64,000 bases of DNA from Pseudomonas sp. K2I15 (GCF_002204795.1 NZ_NIXO01000022.1:1-64000), one strand, 5' to 3'; shown: positions 8,355-18,427, numbered from the stretch's first letter. Notes: generated by a model not told the origin, from the sequence alone. Translations and numbers: made by a program.

Positions 8355-9866
8355 TTACACCTCGCTGGTCTGCGCCCTGCCCTGCACCGCCGTTTTCTTC
8401 GGCACGTCCGCCAGCAACGGAATCTCCTTGCCCTCGGCATCAAACAGCTTGCCGCCGCTGAAGTAGTCCCCGTCCCGCAACGCCGCCACATCCTGGAAAC
8501 ACAAGCTGCGTTCAGTGCCGGCGACAAACACCGACTGCTGGTCCGAGTTACCGGTGGTGAAGTGGTTGAACGCCAGGTTCAACAGGATGGCCATGATCGC
8601 CGACGAACTGATCCCCGAGTGGAAAATGGTCGCGAACCAGCTCGGGAAGTGATCATAGAAACTCGGTGCCGCAATCGGGATCATGCCAAAACCGATGGAA
8701 GTGGCGACGATGATCAGGTTCATGTTGTTACGGTAATCGACCTTCGACAAGGTACGAATACCGCTGGCAGCCACCGTGCCGAACAGCACGATCCCGGCAC
8801 CGCCCAACACCGAAGTAGGCACCGCCGCAATCACCCGCCCCATGAACGGCAGCAGGCCGAGGATCACCAGGAATATCCCACCGGTGGCGACCACATAGCG
8901 ACTCTTGACCCCGGTAACCGCCACCAGCCCGACGTTCTGGGCGAAGGCACTTTGGGTGAACGAACCGAAGATCGGCGCAACCATGCTCGACAGCATGTCG
9001 GCGCGCAGCCCATTGCCGAGGCGCTTGGAGTCGACCTTGGTGTCGATGATTTCGCCGACCGCGAGAATATCGGCCGAGGTTTCCACCAGCGTCACCATCA
9101 CCACGATGCACATCGAAATAATCGCCGCCAGGTGGAAGGTTGGCATGCCGAAATGGAAGGGTGTGGGAAAACCGAACATCGGGCCCTGGGTCACGCTGGA
9201 GAAGTCAGCCATACCGAGGAACACCGCGATCACCGTACCGATCACCATCGCCAGCAGGATCGACAGCCGCGAGATGGTCGCGCTGCCGATCTTGCTCAGC
9301 AGCAACACCAGCGCCAGGGTCAGCGCCGCCAGGCCGATGTTCGGCATGCTGCCGAAATCGGCGGCACGGCTGTTGCCGCCCATGGCCCAGCGAGCCGCGA
9401 CGGGCATCAGGGTCAGGCCGATGGTGGTGATCACAATGCCGGTGACCAGCGGCGGAAAGAATTTGGTTATTCGCGAGAACACCGGAGTGATCAGCAAGCC
9501 GATCAAGGACGCGGCCATCACCGCCCCGAGAATCGCCGGGATGCCGCCCGCGCCGTCGCTACCAACAATCGCCACCATGGTCGCCACCCCGGCAAAGGAC
9601 ACGCCTTGCACCAGCGGCAACTGGCAGCCAAAGAACGGCAACCCCAGGGTTTGCAGCAACGTGGCCAGGCCACCGGCAAACAGCGAGGCGGCGATCAGCA
9701 GGCCAATATCGGCCGGCGACAACCCGGCCGCCTGGCCGACGATCAACGGTACGGCCACGATGCCGCCGTACATGGTGAGCACATGTTGCAGGCCGTAAGC
9801 CATGTTGGCTGCGACGCCGAGATTCTCATCTTCTGGCCGCTGCGGTGACGCCTTCGGGATAGTCAT
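8355..9866 (-). CDS. NCS2-family xanthine/uric acid permease
   Basis: This inner-membrane symporter of about 503 residues, with many hydrophobic helices, belongs to the nucleobase-ascorbate (NCS2) family. The family signature Q-N-x-G-x4-T-G is visible as QNVGLVAVTG, and early motifs GLQHVLTMYGG and QTLGLPFFGCQLPLVQG are typical of xanthine/urate members rather than uracil permeases. The ATG at 9866 is preferred; a GTG ten codons upstream (9896) is possible, and neither has a strong ribosome site. It is divergent from a LysR gene, with a TTGTATACAA palindrome between them, and near a Tsx-like channel and punC/punR, suggesting uptake of purines as carbon or nitrogen source. Exact substrate is inferred. 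Confidence 0.9.
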   Translation of the reverse strand: MTIPKASPQRPEDENLGVAANMAYGLQHVLTMYGGIVAVPLIVGQAAGLSPADIGLLIAASLFAGGLATLLQTLGLPFFGCQLPLVQGVSFAGVATMVAIVGSDGAGGIPAILGAVMAASLIGLLITPVFSRITKFFPPLVTGIVITTIGLTLMPVAARWAMGGNSRAADFGSMPNIGLAALTLALVLLLSKIGSATISRLSILLAMVIGTVIAVFLGMADFSSVTQGPMFGFPTPFHFGMPTFHLAAIISMCIVVMVTLVETSADILAVGEIIDTKVDSKRLGNGLRADMLSSMVAPIFGSFTQSAFAQNVGLVAVTGVKSRYVVATGGIFLVILGLLPFMGRVIAAVPTSVLGGAGIVLFGTVAASGIRTLSKVDYRNNMNLIIVATSIGFGMIPIAAPSFYDHFPSWFATIFHSGISSSAIMAILLNLAFNHFTTGNSDQQSVFVAGTERSLCFQDVAALRDGDYFSGGKLFDAEGKEIPLLADVPKKTAVQGRAQTSEV

Positions 9867-9933
9867 GGTGAGGGGTTCTCTGTTTTTGTTGTGCACTCAC
9901 TGTATGCAATAGAAAGATTGGATGTCCATAGAG

Positions 9934-9943
9934 TTGTATACAA
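9934..9943. promoter_or_regulatory. Perfect palindrome TTGTATACAA, candidate operator
   Basis: A ten-base perfect palindrome lies in the divergent region between the NCS2 permease and the LysR gene, about 70 bases from the permease ATG. Such sequences occur as operators for several regulator families, including GntR types. Which protein binds is not visible from the sequence. Confidence 0.4.
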
Positions 9944-10038
9944 TCATTTTAACAAGATGATCATAAACACCGTTACAAAAATCCATTCAGCCGCCCTGCC
10001 CCATGGCTCGAAGTGCTGCGCACAAGGACTTGAAAAAA

Positions 10039-10989
10039 ATGCTAAACCGCAAGCTGCGCATTCACGCCCCGGCGATTTACTACTTCGACAGGGTCCGCCG
10101 CTGCCACTCGATCCGCGAAGCCGCACGCCGCCTGAACGTGTCATCGTCGGCGGTGAACCGGCAGATCCTCAAGCTGGAAGACGAAGTAGGCGCGGCGCTG
10201 TTCGAACGGCTGCCCGGCGGGCTGCGACTGACTGCGGCCGGCGAGATCCTGACCCGCCACGTGAGTCTGCTGTTGCAGGATGTGGAGCGTGTGCGTGGAG
10301 AACTGGATGGCTTGGACTGCGTGCAGACCGGCCATGTGGAAATCGCCACGGTGGAAGGCGCCACCGTGGAACTGCTGCCGGCCGCACTCAAGCGCATGCG
10401 TGAGCGCTACCCGAAGGTGACCATTGGCGTCACGGTGCAAGGTTCGCAGTCGATTCCCGGCGCGGTGCTCAACGGCCAGGCGGATCTGGGGCTGGCTTTT
10501 GCCTTACCGCGCAGCAGCGAAACCATCCAGGTGTGTGTCGGCCATTTCCGCCTGGGCGCGCTGATGGCGCCGGGGCACCCGTTGGCCGGCGAGACCAGCG
10601 TGAGTTATGCACGCTGTTGCGAACACGGCGTGATCCAGGCCAAGAGCGAACTGTCGGTTCATCACCTGATCGCGCCGCTGCACAAGCGGTCGGCAGCAGC
10701 GAACAAACCGCTGCTGCACAGCAACTCCATGGAACTGGCCCGGCAGTTGGCGCGCCAGCAATTGGGCATCGCGTTCCAGACGCGCATCGGCGTGGAGGTT
10801 GATTTGGCACGCGGCGAACTCCTGCATATCCCGCTCAGCGACCAGGGCGGAATCTTCAGCGACCTGGGCCTGTATGCCCGCAAAGACCGGGACTTGCCGA
10901 TTGCGGTGCAAGCCATGGCCCACCTGCTCAGCGAAGAAATCAGCTTGCGCGAACACCAGGAAACACCCTGGACACCGCGTACTTCCTGA
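10039..10989 (+). CDS. LysR-family transcriptional regulator (purine cluster)
   Basis: This protein of about 316 residues has an N-terminal winged helix-turn-helix (FDRVRRCHSIREAARRLNVSSSAVNRQILKLEDEVGAALFERLPGG) followed by a LysR effector-binding domain. The ATG at 10039 is preferred because AAGGA lies about ten bases upstream; an ATG at 10003 would add twelve residues without a ribosome site. The gene is divergent from the NCS2 permease and followed by a Tsx-like porin gene, so it probably controls one or both in response to a purine or breakdown product. That is inference from position. Confidence 0.88.
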   Translation: MLNRKLRIHAPAIYYFDRVRRCHSIREAARRLNVSSSAVNRQILKLEDEVGAALFERLPGGLRLTAAGEILTRHVSLLLQDVERVRGELDGLDCVQTGHVEIATVEGATVELLPAALKRMRERYPKVTIGVTVQGSQSIPGAVLNGQADLGLAFALPRSSETIQVCVGHFRLGALMAPGHPLAGETSVSYARCCEHGVIQAKSELSVHHLIAPLHKRSAAANKPLLHSNSMELARQLARQQLGIAFQTRIGVEVDLARGELLHIPLSDQGGIFSDLGLYARKDRDLPIAVQAMAHLLSEEISLREHQETPWTPRTS

Positions 10990-11133
10990 CTCTCAGGCCA
11001 GCTTCAGTGCTGCCGTTTCGGCATCGGCCCAGGCGAGATTCTGTTCTTTGGAACCCACAACGGATGTGCGGATACTGCGCCCGGCGACCCTTGCGCGGTC
11101 GCCATGAGCCAAAACGCCAAAGGAATTAAAACA

Positions 11134-11967
11134 ATGAAAAAGGCACTGCACGGCGCAACCGTATTACTTACCCTCTTCGGCGGCGGGGAGGCTGTCGCGC
11201 TGGAATGGATGAACAACAGCGTAGGATTTCGCTACGGGCAACAGTTCACCAATCCGAACAACCCGGATGACTTCAGCAAGCGCATCTACAGCTTCACCCA
11301 CGCCAGCGGCTACCAGTACGGCAGCAATTACCTGAACCTCGATGTGTTCCTGTCCGACAGCCGCGACCCGCGCAAGGGCACCGACCACGGTGGCAGCGAA
11401 GTGTATGCCGTGTACCGGCATCAGCTGTACGCCTCACGGGTATTCGATGTGCCGCTGGGCACCGGGGTAATCAAGGATTACGCCCTCACCTTCGGCTTTG
11501 ACGCCAACCGCAACAACAACCTGGCATCGGCCAAAAAGCGTGCGCTGGTAATTGGCCCGACCTTGAAGTTCAACACCGTCGGCGTGCTGGACCTGAGCCT
11601 GATGTACTACAAGGAACGGAACCATTCCGGCATCCCCGGCGCGAAAGAACCCGACCACACCTTCGACGATACCTACATGCTCAACCTGACCTGGATGCGG
11701 CCTTTCGAGATCGGCAACCACGGGGCGAAGTTTCAGGGGTTTATCAATCACGTCGGGGAAAAGGGCGAGGACTTCCATGGCCGCGACACGGCGCCGGAAA
11801 CCCTGATGCGCACTGCACTGATGGTGGCGGTGCGCCCGGGCAAAAGCGTCAAGCCCAACCTGTATCTGGGCGTGGGCTACGAGTATTGGCATAACAAGTT
11901 CGGCGTGGACGGCGGCCGGGGCAGCCGCACATCCACGCCGACGGTGAACATGGAAGTGACGTTTTAA
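11134..11967 (+). CDS. Tsx-like nucleoside-specific outer membrane channel
   Basis: This 277-residue outer-membrane beta-barrel starts [22 protein letters not shown], a signal peptide. The mature part begins [16 protein letters not shown] and continues as alternating aromatic strands (for example [18 protein letters not shown]), with terminal strand NMEVTF ending in Phe as in barrel proteins. This pattern fits the Tsx family, known for nucleoside passage. The start at 11134 follows AAGGAATTAAAACA; an in-frame start at 11104 would place extra residues before the signal. Its stop overlaps the stop of the convergent punC-like gene by three bases. Between an NCS2 permease and PunC, a purine or nucleoside role is likely. 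Confidence 0.8.
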   Translation: MKKALHGATVLLTLFGGGEAVALEWMNNSVGFRYGQQFTNPNNPDDFSKRIYSFTHASGYQYGSNYLNLDVFLSDSRDPRKGTDHGGSEVYAVYRHQLYASRVFDVPLGTGVIKDYALTFGFDANRNNNLASAKKRALVIGPTLKFNTVGVLDLSLMYYKERNHSGIPGAKEPDHTFDDTYMLNLTWMRPFEIGNHGAKFQGFINHVGEKGEDFHGRDTAPETLMRTALMVAVRPGKSVKPNLYLGVGYEYWHNKFGVDGGRGSRTSTPTVNMEVTF

Positions 11968-13157
11968 TTCGCACGCACCAGGTCGGCATCGCTATCGTCA
12001 ACCTTCGGCCGCGCCAACCAGTAGCCCAGTACGGCCAATGGCGCGGTTGCCAGCATCACGAGCGCGGTGATCAACAATGGCTGGTCGATCATCGACGACA
12101 CGATCAGGCTCGCCAGAAAGCACAACCCCAACTGCAAGGTGTTCTGCAAGGCTGCCGCTTTGCCGGAATTTTCCGCAAATGGCATCAGCGCATTCGCCAC
12201 CACGATTGGGTAACTGGCGCCATTGACCAACGCCATCAGGCAGAACGGAATCAGCAAGGTGGCAAGCGTCGGCACAGTCAAGGTCGCGACCAGGTACAGC
12301 GCCACCATGCTGATGCAGTACGCCAGCAGCAACCAGGGCAACAAGGTCTTGCCCTGGAACCGCTGCAACGCGCTGCGGCAACTGTAGCCACCGATCAAGA
12401 ACGACAGCGTTGGCAGTATGTAGCTCAAGCCAATGTCATTGGGGCTGTAGCCCATGCCACCGAGGATAAACGGCGAGGCAGTGAGCCAGGCGAAGAAACT
12501 GGCCGAGCACGCGGCAAAGATCATCACGTTGCCGGTGAACACCCGCGACTTGAGCAATTGCCCATAGCCGAGCCGAGAAGGTTCGGCATCGGTTGTCAGG
12601 CGTTTCGGCAGCGGTTTGAGAAACAACGTCGGCAACAGCAGCAATAGCGAAACCACCAACAGCACGCCAAAGATCGCCTGCCAGCCCCAGTGATTCAACA
12701 TCAGTGCCCCCAACAGCGGCGCGAGGGCCGGCGACAGCGACATCAGCGGCATGATGCCGGCGAACACCCGATGGGCCTTGTCTGCCGGGTAGCGGTCGAT
12801 CACCAGCGCTTGCCAACTGACGGCGGCGGAACACACGCCAATCGCCTGCACGAAACGCAAGGCCAACAGCTGCGGCGCGGTCTCGACCCAGAACATCCCC
12901 AGGCAACCGAGCACAAACAGGCAAAGACCGGTGAGCAGGATCGGCTTGCGCCCCAGCCGGTCGGACAACGGCCCCCACAGCAACTGCCCGACGGCAAAGC
13001 CGGCGAGGAAAATACTCAGGCTCGCGCCCACCGCGCCGGGGGAAATCTGCAATTGCTCGCCCATGGCGCCAAACGCCGGCAAGTACATATCCATGGCCAG
13101 ATAGCCGAGCATGCTCAGCCCCGCCAGGTACCAGGTGAATCCAAAAGAATTTTTCAT
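11964..13157 (-). CDS. punC: Bcr/CflA-type MFS transporter, purine nucleoside transporter PunC
   Basis: This 397-residue inner-membrane protein of the 12-helix major facilitator superfamily has the conserved loop [12 protein letters not shown] after helix 2. I recognise near-continuous similarity to E. coli PunC (YdhC), including [49 protein letters not shown] and [13 protein letters not shown]. PunC is reported as a purine nucleoside importer under PunR. The ribosome site AAGGCTTCA precedes the ATG. It is divergently transcribed from punR, with 122 bases between the starts. Confidence 0.88.
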   Translation of the reverse strand: MKNSFGFTWYLAGLSMLGYLAMDMYLPAFGAMGEQLQISPGAVGASLSIFLAGFAVGQLLWGPLSDRLGRKPILLTGLCLFVLGCLGMFWVETAPQLLALRFVQAIGVCSAAVSWQALVIDRYPADKAHRVFAGIMPLMSLSPALAPLLGALMLNHWGWQAIFGVLLVVSLLLLLPTLFLKPLPKRLTTDAEPSRLGYGQLLKSRVFTGNVMIFAACSASFFAWLTASPFILGGMGYSPNDIGLSYILPTLSFLIGGYSCRSALQRFQGKTLLPWLLLAYCISMVALYLVATLTVPTLATLLIPFCLMALVNGASYPIVVANALMPFAENSGKAAALQNTLQLGLCFLASLIVSSMIDQPLLITALVMLATAPLAVLGYWLARPKVDDSDADLVRAN

Positions 13158-13279
13158 TGAAGCCTTGTATAACCTGCCATCAAACTATTTGCTGACTGGC
13201 GCCTATTATGAAGCTCACTATTTCCCTGTGAAGCGAGAATAATTGGACTCTCTTATCAATATTTTTGAAGGCAACCTCC

Positions 13280-14212
13280 ATGTGGTCTGAATATTCCCTC
13301 GATGTAGTGGATGCGGTGGCGCGCCACGGCAGCTTCAGCGCCGCCGCGCAGGAACTGCACCGCGTGCCATCGGCCATCAGCTACACCGTGCGGCAAATCG
13401 AAGAATGGCTGGCGGTGCCGCTGTTTGTCCGACGTCATCGGGACGTGGAGCTGACACCCGCCGGTAAACTGTTCGTCGACGAAGCCCGCGGCGTCATGAA
13501 AAAAATGCTCGGCACCCGTCGACTGTGCCAGCAAGTGGCCAATGGCTGGAGTGGCCAGTTGAAAGTCGCGGTGGACTCCATCGTCAAACAGCAGCGCTGC
13601 CGCCAACTGGTGCTGGATTTCTATCGCCAGTTCCCGGAGGTGGAATTGCTGCTGGAGTACGAGGTGTACAACGGCGTGTGGGATGCCCTGGCCGATGACC
13701 GTACCGATATCGTGATCGGCGCCACCAGCGCGGTGCCGGTGGCCAGTCAATTCACGTTTCGCGACATGGGTCTGTTGAACTGGCTGTGCGTGGTCAGCAG
13801 CCGGCACCCGCTGGCGACAGTAGAAGGCCTGCTCAGCGATGATCAATTGCGGCCCTTCGCCTCCCTGTGCATGACCGACACCTCGCGCAACCTGCCCAAG
13901 CGCGACACCTGGACCCTGGATAACCAGCGCCGCTTGGTGGTGCCGCATTGGGCATCAGCGATTGATTGCCTGCGCGATGGCCTGTGCGTCGGCATGGCGC
14001 CGGCGCACCTGGTGCAACCGTGGATCGAGCGCGGCGAGCTGAGCGCCCTGCAACTGTCCCGGCCCTTCCCCGCCAGCCCGTCGTGCGTGGCGTGGGCGCA
14101 GAACAAACTGTCGCCGGCCATGGCCTGGTTGCTCGACTATCTGGGGGATACCGAGACGCTGAATCAGGAGTGGTTGAACGGGGTGCAGATGGGCGCAGGC
14201 TACCCCGCTTGA
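13280..14212 (+). CDS. punR: LysR-family activator PunR
   Basis: This 310-residue LysR regulator begins MWSEYSLDVVDAVARHGSF and closely matches E. coli PunR (YdhB) along its length, for example QELHRVPSAISYTVRQIEEW, RRHRDVELTPAG and FYRQFPEVELLLEYEVYNGVWDAL. The ATG at 13280 was chosen over an in-frame TTG at 13265; AAGG lies upstream. PunR activates punC in response to purine nucleosides in E. coli. The same divergent gene pair is kept here, so the same circuit is likely. Confidence 0.9.
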   Translation: MWSEYSLDVVDAVARHGSFSAAAQELHRVPSAISYTVRQIEEWLAVPLFVRRHRDVELTPAGKLFVDEARGVMKKMLGTRRLCQQVANGWSGQLKVAVDSIVKQQRCRQLVLDFYRQFPEVELLLEYEVYNGVWDALADDRTDIVIGATSAVPVASQFTFRDMGLLNWLCVVSSRHPLATVEGLLSDDQLRPFASLCMTDTSRNLPKRDTWTLDNQRRLVVPHWASAIDCLRDGLCVGMAPAHLVQPWIERGELSALQLSRPFPASPSCVAWAQNKLSPAMAWLLDYLGDTETLNQEWLNGVQMGAGYPA

Positions 14213-14217
14213 CTGAT

Positions 14218-14266
14218 CGTTCCCACGCTCTGCGTGGGAATGCAGCCAGTGACGCTCCGCGTCAGC
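14218..14266. repeat. Two-part palindromic repeat (CGTTCCCACGC type)
   Basis: CGTTCCCACGC-TCT-GCGTGGGAATG is followed by a second small hairpin GACGC-TCC-GCGTC. I recall this pair as a frequent intergenic element in fluorescent pseudomonads, distinct from the REPs here. It lies between convergent punR and the aminotransferase gene and may help end transcription. Confidence 0.7.
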
Positions 14267-14277
14267 CTTATCCGTGT

Positions 14278-15447
14278 TCAGTCCAGCAGCCGGGAAAGCG
14301 CGCGCACAATCATCTCCACTTCCTTGGCATCGATGGTCAACGGCGGCAGCAGGCGAATGATCTTGCCCCGCGTGACGTTGATCAGCAGGCCATGCTCATG
14401 CGCCGCACGCTGGGCCAGGTCGCGGTGAGGCGTCGCCAGTTCGATACCGATCATCAGCCCTTGCCCGCGAATCGCCAGCACCTGAGGATGCTCGCTCAAT
14501 TCCACCCGCAGGCGCGCCAGCAGCCGCTCGCCCTGTTGCGCCGCGTTGTCCAGCAAGCCTTGCTCTTCGATGATCTCCAACACCGTACAACCCACGCGGC
14601 AGGCCAGCGGGTTGCCACCGAAGGTGCTGCCGTGGCTGCCGGGGGTGAACAGTTGCGCAACGGAGGCCCGGGCCAGGCATGCGCCAATCGGCACGCCGTT
14701 GCCCAGGCCTTTGGCCAGGGTCATCACGTCGGGCACGATGCCTTCATGCTGGAAGGCAAACCAGCGGCCGGTGCGGCCGATTCCGGTCTGGATCTCATCG
14801 AGCATCAATAACCAGCCTTGCCGGGTGCAGTGCTCGCGCAAGGCTTTCAGATAGCCAGGCGGTGCGACTTGCACGCCGCTTTCACCCTGGATCGGCTCCA
14901 GCAGCACCGCGACAATCCGCGCGCCAAACTCGCGGGTCACGGCCTCCAGCGCCTTCACGTCGCCGAAGCCGACCTTAATAAAGTCCCCTGGCAACTTTTG
15001 AAACCCCAGCCGCACCGACGGCCCATCGCTGGCCGACATGGTGCCCAAGGTGCGCCCGTGAAAGGCATTCTCCATCACCACCACCAGCGGCTGTTCAATA
15101 CCCTTCTTCCAGCCATGCAGCCGGGCCAGCTTCAGCGCCGTCTCGTTGGCTTCGGCACCGGAGTTGTTGAAGAACGCCTGGTCCAGCCCTGAAAGTTGGG
15201 TCAGGCGCTGGGCCAGGCGCTGCTGCCAGTCGATGCTGTAGAGGTTGGAGGTGTGCAGCAGCAAACCGGCCTGTTCACTGATGGCAGCCACCAACCGTGG
15301 ATGGGAGTGACCAACGTTGGTCACTGCCACACCCGCCACGGCGTCGAGGTATTCGCGGCCCTGCTGGTCCCACAGCCGCGTGCCAAGGCCACGGGTAAAG
15401 CTCAGGGGCGAAGGTTGATAAGTGGTCATCAGGCAGGCGGCGGTCAT
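14278..15447 (-). CDS. Acetylornithine/ornithine aminotransferase family protein (ArgD-like, PLP-dependent class III)
   Basis: This 389-residue PLP enzyme has the class III signature. [18 protein letters not shown] binds the cofactor phosphate, [15 protein letters not shown] holds the PLP-binding Asp, and the Schiff-base Lys is in [14 protein letters not shown], followed by [12 protein letters not shown]. Length and motifs fit ArgD, which transfers the amino group of acetylornithine or succinyldiaminopimelate. The gene stands alone beside a divergent LysR gene instead of in an arginine cluster, so it is probably a paralogue with a catabolic or specialised role. The ATG at 15447 has GGAG about ten bases upstream. 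Confidence 0.85.
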   Translation of the reverse strand: MTAACLMTTYQPSPLSFTRGLGTRLWDQQGREYLDAVAGVAVTNVGHSHPRLVAAISEQAGLLLHTSNLYSIDWQQRLAQRLTQLSGLDQAFFNNSGAEANETALKLARLHGWKKGIEQPLVVVMENAFHGRTLGTMSASDGPSVRLGFQKLPGDFIKVGFGDVKALEAVTREFGARIVAVLLEPIQGESGVQVAPPGYLKALREHCTRQGWLLMLDEIQTGIGRTGRWFAFQHEGIVPDVMTLAKGLGNGVPIGACLARASVAQLFTPGSHGSTFGGNPLACRVGCTVLEIIEEQGLLDNAAQQGERLLARLRVELSEHPQVLAIRGQGLMIGIELATPHRDLAQRAAHEHGLLINVTRGKIIRLLPPLTIDAKEVEMIVRALSRLLD

Positions 15448-15550
15448 GGCATCAGGCTCCAGTGCATCGTAGTGATGGCACCAGTATCGTTAGCCACCCC
15501 GACTGGATAAACTGCACAACACTGCAATCACTTTAAACCAAGGCTTGATA

Positions 15551-16456
15551 ATGGATGTATTCCAGGCGATGACCGTGTACGTGAAAGTGGTGGAAGCCGG
15601 CAGCATGACGGCGGCGGCGCAGTCGTGCGGCATGTCCACCACCATGGTCGGCAATCACCTGCGCGCGTTGGAGCAACGCCTGGGGGTCAGCCTGCTCAAG
15701 CGCACCACGCGCAAGCAAAGCCTGACCGAGTTTGGCGGGCTTTATTACCAGCGTTGCCTGGAAGTGCTGGGGCTGGTGGCCGACTCCGAACAGATGGCCG
15801 AACAAGCCAACAGCGACGTGCCCAAGGGCCTGCTGCGGATCACCGCGCCACCGGCCTTTGGCACCGAACGCCTGGCACCGGCACTCAGCGAATTCTCCCT
15901 GCGCTATCCACAGATCAAGCTGTACGTGGTGCTGAGCAATCAGCGGATGGACATGGTCGACAGTGGCTTCGACGTGGCCATCCGCTTGGGCGAGCTGGAC
16001 GCTCCAAGCCTGATTGCCCGACCGATGCAGGATTACACCATCACCCTCTGCGCCTCTGCGGATTACCTGGCGCGGCGTGGCACTCCCCAATTCCCCGATG
16101 ATTTAAAGCAGCATGACTGCCTGGCGTTCGCTTACCCCGCGACCGACGATTGGCGCAATGCCGACAAACTATGGCGAATGCGCGGCGCAGAGGGCGAAGT
16201 GGAAATTCCCGTTTCCGGCTCGTTGACCATCAACAGTTCACAGGCCTTGCGCCAGGCAGCCGTGGAAGGCATGGGCATCGTGATGCTGCCTGACGCACTG
16301 GTAGAACCCGACCTGCGGGCCGGGAAACTGGTGGCCTTGCTGACGGACTACCAACTGCCCAGCCGGCCCATGCATTTGCTATACGCCCAGGACCGCTATC
16401 GCCTGCCCAAACTGCGGGCGTTTGTGGATTTCGTCATGGAGAAGTGGGCGCGCTAG
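15551..16456 (+). CDS. LysR-family transcriptional regulator
   Basis: This regulator of about 301 residues starts MDVFQAMTVYVKVVEAGSMTAAAQSCGMSTTMVGNHLRALEQRLGVSLLKRTTRKQSLTEFG, a typical LysR helix-turn-helix of the subgroup with the RTTRKQ wing. A C-terminal substrate-binding domain follows. The ATG at 15551 follows AAGGC; an in-frame TTG at 15545 adds two residues. It is divergent from the ArgD-like gene, about 100 bases apart, which makes that gene its most likely target. Its stop overlaps the convergent HAD gene by four bases. The effector is unknown. Confidence 0.88.
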   Translation: MDVFQAMTVYVKVVEAGSMTAAAQSCGMSTTMVGNHLRALEQRLGVSLLKRTTRKQSLTEFGGLYYQRCLEVLGLVADSEQMAEQANSDVPKGLLRITAPPAFGTERLAPALSEFSLRYPQIKLYVVLSNQRMDMVDSGFDVAIRLGELDAPSLIARPMQDYTITLCASADYLARRGTPQFPDDLKQHDCLAFAYPATDDWRNADKLWRMRGAEGEVEIPVSGSLTINSSQALRQAAVEGMGIVMLPDALVEPDLRAGKLVALLTDYQLPSRPMHLLYAQDRYRLPKLRAFVDFVMEKWAR

Positions 16457-17076
16457 AGGTTCACCCCCAGCTCAAGCAAGCGTTCGCGGGTCTGCCCGGC
16501 AGACACGTGGTGAATCCCCTGCCAACCGAGGGCAATAGCCGCCTCGATATTGCCGGCCACGTCATCAATGAACACCACTTCAGCCGGTTTGATATCCGGC
16601 AAATGGGCACGCACCTGCGCCAGGCTGGCGTGGTAGATCGCAGGGTCGGGCTTGATCAGTTTGATTTCGCCGGATACCACGATGTCGCGGAAATACTGCA
16701 GGAATGGATAGTTGGCCCGGGCGTAGGGAAACGTCTCGGCAGACCAGTTGGTCAGCCCGAACAGCGGCATCCTGGCCTCATGCAACGCTTCCAGAATTGC
16801 CACGCCCTCAGGCAGCGCGCCACGCAGCATCTCGTGCCAGCGGTCGTAATACGCCTGAATCAACGGTTCGTGCTGCGGGTGTTCGGCAATCAGCGTGCGG
16901 GTCGCCTCGGCCAGGCTGCGGCCGGCGTCCTGCTCGGTGTTCCAGGCCTGGGTGCAGACCGTGTCCAGGAACTGCTGGCGTTGACGGTCGTCGGCAATCA
17001 ACTGGCGGTAGAGATGGTGCGGGTTCCAGTCGAACAGGACACCGCCGAAATCAAAAACTACTGCACGAATCGTCAT
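16453..17076 (-). CDS. HAD-superfamily hydrolase (subfamily IA, YihX-like)
   Basis: This 207-residue cytoplasmic phosphatase-type protein has motif I AVVFDFGGVLFDWN, where the first Asp is the nucleophile and the DFGGVL variant is typical of the YihX/haloacid-dehalogenase-like branch. It also has motif II GLTNWS, the Lys of motif III in KLIKPDPAIY and motif IV VFIDDVAGNIEAA. All catalytic positions are present. GGAGGATCTTC precedes the ATG. YihX-type enzymes dephosphorylate sugar phosphates; the substrate here cannot be told. It is monocistronic and convergent with the LysR gene. Confidence 0.85.
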   Translation of the reverse strand: MTIRAVVFDFGGVLFDWNPHHLYRQLIADDRQRQQFLDTVCTQAWNTEQDAGRSLAEATRTLIAEHPQHEPLIQAYYDRWHEMLRGALPEGVAILEALHEARMPLFGLTNWSAETFPYARANYPFLQYFRDIVVSGEIKLIKPDPAIYHASLAQVRAHLPDIKPAEVVFIDDVAGNIEAAIALGWQGIHHVSAGQTRERLLELGVNL

Positions 17077-17190
17077 GAAGATCCTCCGTTAGCTTGAATA
17101 TGACAGGAGGCGGAGTTTGGCATATCCAGGCCGATAGCAGGCACGCGACGACGCGTAGGACCGTTCTGAGACTCGGGTTTTCACCGGCCA

Positions 17191-17221
17191 AAAAAAACGG
17201 CCCCGAAAGGCCGTTTTTCTT
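17191..17221. terminator. Rho-independent terminator (fabV side)
   Basis: Arms AAAAACGGCC and GGCCGTTTTT enclose CCGAAA, with A and T runs on both sides, so it can work in both directions. It follows the fabV stop by about 13 bases. Confidence 0.85.
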
Positions 17222-17233
17222 TAACCGAAGCGC

Positions 17234-18427
17234 TTAAGCCTGAACCAGGCCCTTGATCTTCACGGTCGGATTGACGTCAGCGTCGTAGTCCACGCCGTCG
17301 ATCTCAAAACCGAACAAGCGCAGGAACTCCGCCTTGTAGCCGGCAAAATCGCTGATCTCGTTGACGTTGTCGTCGGAAACCTGATTCCACAGCGCCGCGA
17401 CCGCGTCCTGAACCTTCGGCTCAAGCTCCTTGAGGTCGGCACGCAGGCGGCCATCGGCGTCGAGCTTGGGCTCTTTGCCATACAGGCTGTCCTTGAACAG
17501 GCCGTAGACCTGCTCGATGCAACCTTCGTGGGTGCCCTGCTCTTTCATCACTTTAAACAGCAGCGACAGGTACAGCGGCATGATCGGGATCGCCGAGCTT
17601 GCCTGGGTAACCACGGCCTTGAGTACCGACACACGGGCGTCGCCCTTCAGTGCAGCCAGGTTGTCGCGCAGGGTCAGGACTTTCTTGTCCAGGTCCTTCT
17701 TGGCTTCGCCGATGGAGCCGTTCCAGTAAATATCCTGGGTCAGCTTCTCGCCGAGGTAGGTGAACGCGGTGGTCTTGGCGCCTTCGGCCAATACGTCGGC
17801 GTCACGCAGGGCGTCGATCCACAGCTGCCAGTCTTCGCCGCCCATGACTTTCACGGTGCCGTCGATTTCTTCCTGGGTGGCCGGTTCAAGAGTGGTGTCG
17901 ACCACGACGCCCTTGTCGGTGTTGATACCGCGCAGGGTCACGGCCTTGCCGATCGGTTTCAGGGTGGAGGTGTGTACCACGCCTTGCGGGTCGGTGCGGC
18001 GTGGCGCGGCCAGGCTGTAGACCACAAGGTCAATCTTGCCCAGGTCTTTCTTGATGGTTTCGATGGTCAGGCGCTTGATCTCGTCGGAGAACGCATCGCC
18101 ATTGATGCTCTTGGCGTACAGGCCTTTTTCCAGTGCAAACTTCTCGAAGGCGGCGCTGTTGTACCAGCCGGCAGAGCTGAGCTTGCCTTCTTCGCCTTCT
18201 TTCTCAAAAAACACGCCCAGGGTGTCGGCGGCGCAACCAAAGGCAGCGCTGATGCGCGCAGCCAGGCCGTAGCCGGTGGAAGCCCCGAGGACGAGCACCT
18301 TTTTCGGGCCGCCTTCAATGGCACCGTGCTCGGTCACGTAGTCGATCTGCTCTTTGACGTTCGCTTCACAGCCAACCGGGTGAGCGGTCACACAGATAAA
18401 GCCACGAACCCGCGGTTTGATGATCAT
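17234..18427 (-). CDS. fabV: Trans-2-enoyl-ACP reductase FabV (NADH)
   Basis: This 397-residue cytoplasmic enzyme catalyses the last step of the fatty-acid elongation cycle, reducing enoyl-ACP. It starts [20 protein letters not shown], has the nucleotide-binding motif [16 protein letters not shown] (about 46-60) and the FabV catalytic Tyr-x8-Lys (Y233 in [12 protein letters not shown] to K242), two residues longer in spacing than the FabI motif. The start at 18427 has GGAAGAGG upstream and matches the family's usual length of about 400. FabV enzymes are naturally insensitive to triclosan, so this gene can explain intrinsic triclosan tolerance in such strains. Confidence 0.96.
   Translation of the reverse strand: MIIKPRVRGFICVTAHPVGCEANVKEQIDYVTEHGAIEGGPKKVLVLGASTGYGLAARISAAFGCAADTLGVFFEKEGEEGKLSSAGWYNSAAFEKFALEKGLYAKSINGDAFSDEIKRLTIETIKKDLGKIDLVVYSLAAPRRTDPQGVVHTSTLKPIGKAVTLRGINTDKGVVVDTTLEPATQEEIDGTVKVMGGEDWQLWIDALRDADVLAEGAKTTAFTYLGEKLTQDIYWNGSIGEAKKDLDKKVLTLRDNLAALKGDARVSVLKAVVTQASSAIPIMPLYLSLLFKVMKEQGTHEGCIEQVYGLFKDSLYGKEPKLDADGRLRADLKELEPKVQDAVAALWNQVSDDNVNEISDFAGYKAEFLRLFGFEIDGVDYDADVNPTVKIKGLVQA

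Noticed and set aside
8190..9848. A 552-residue frame opposite the NCS2 permease, rich in His, Arg and Gln
   Set aside because: Composition and position show it to be a shadow of the membrane protein; no family motif is visible.
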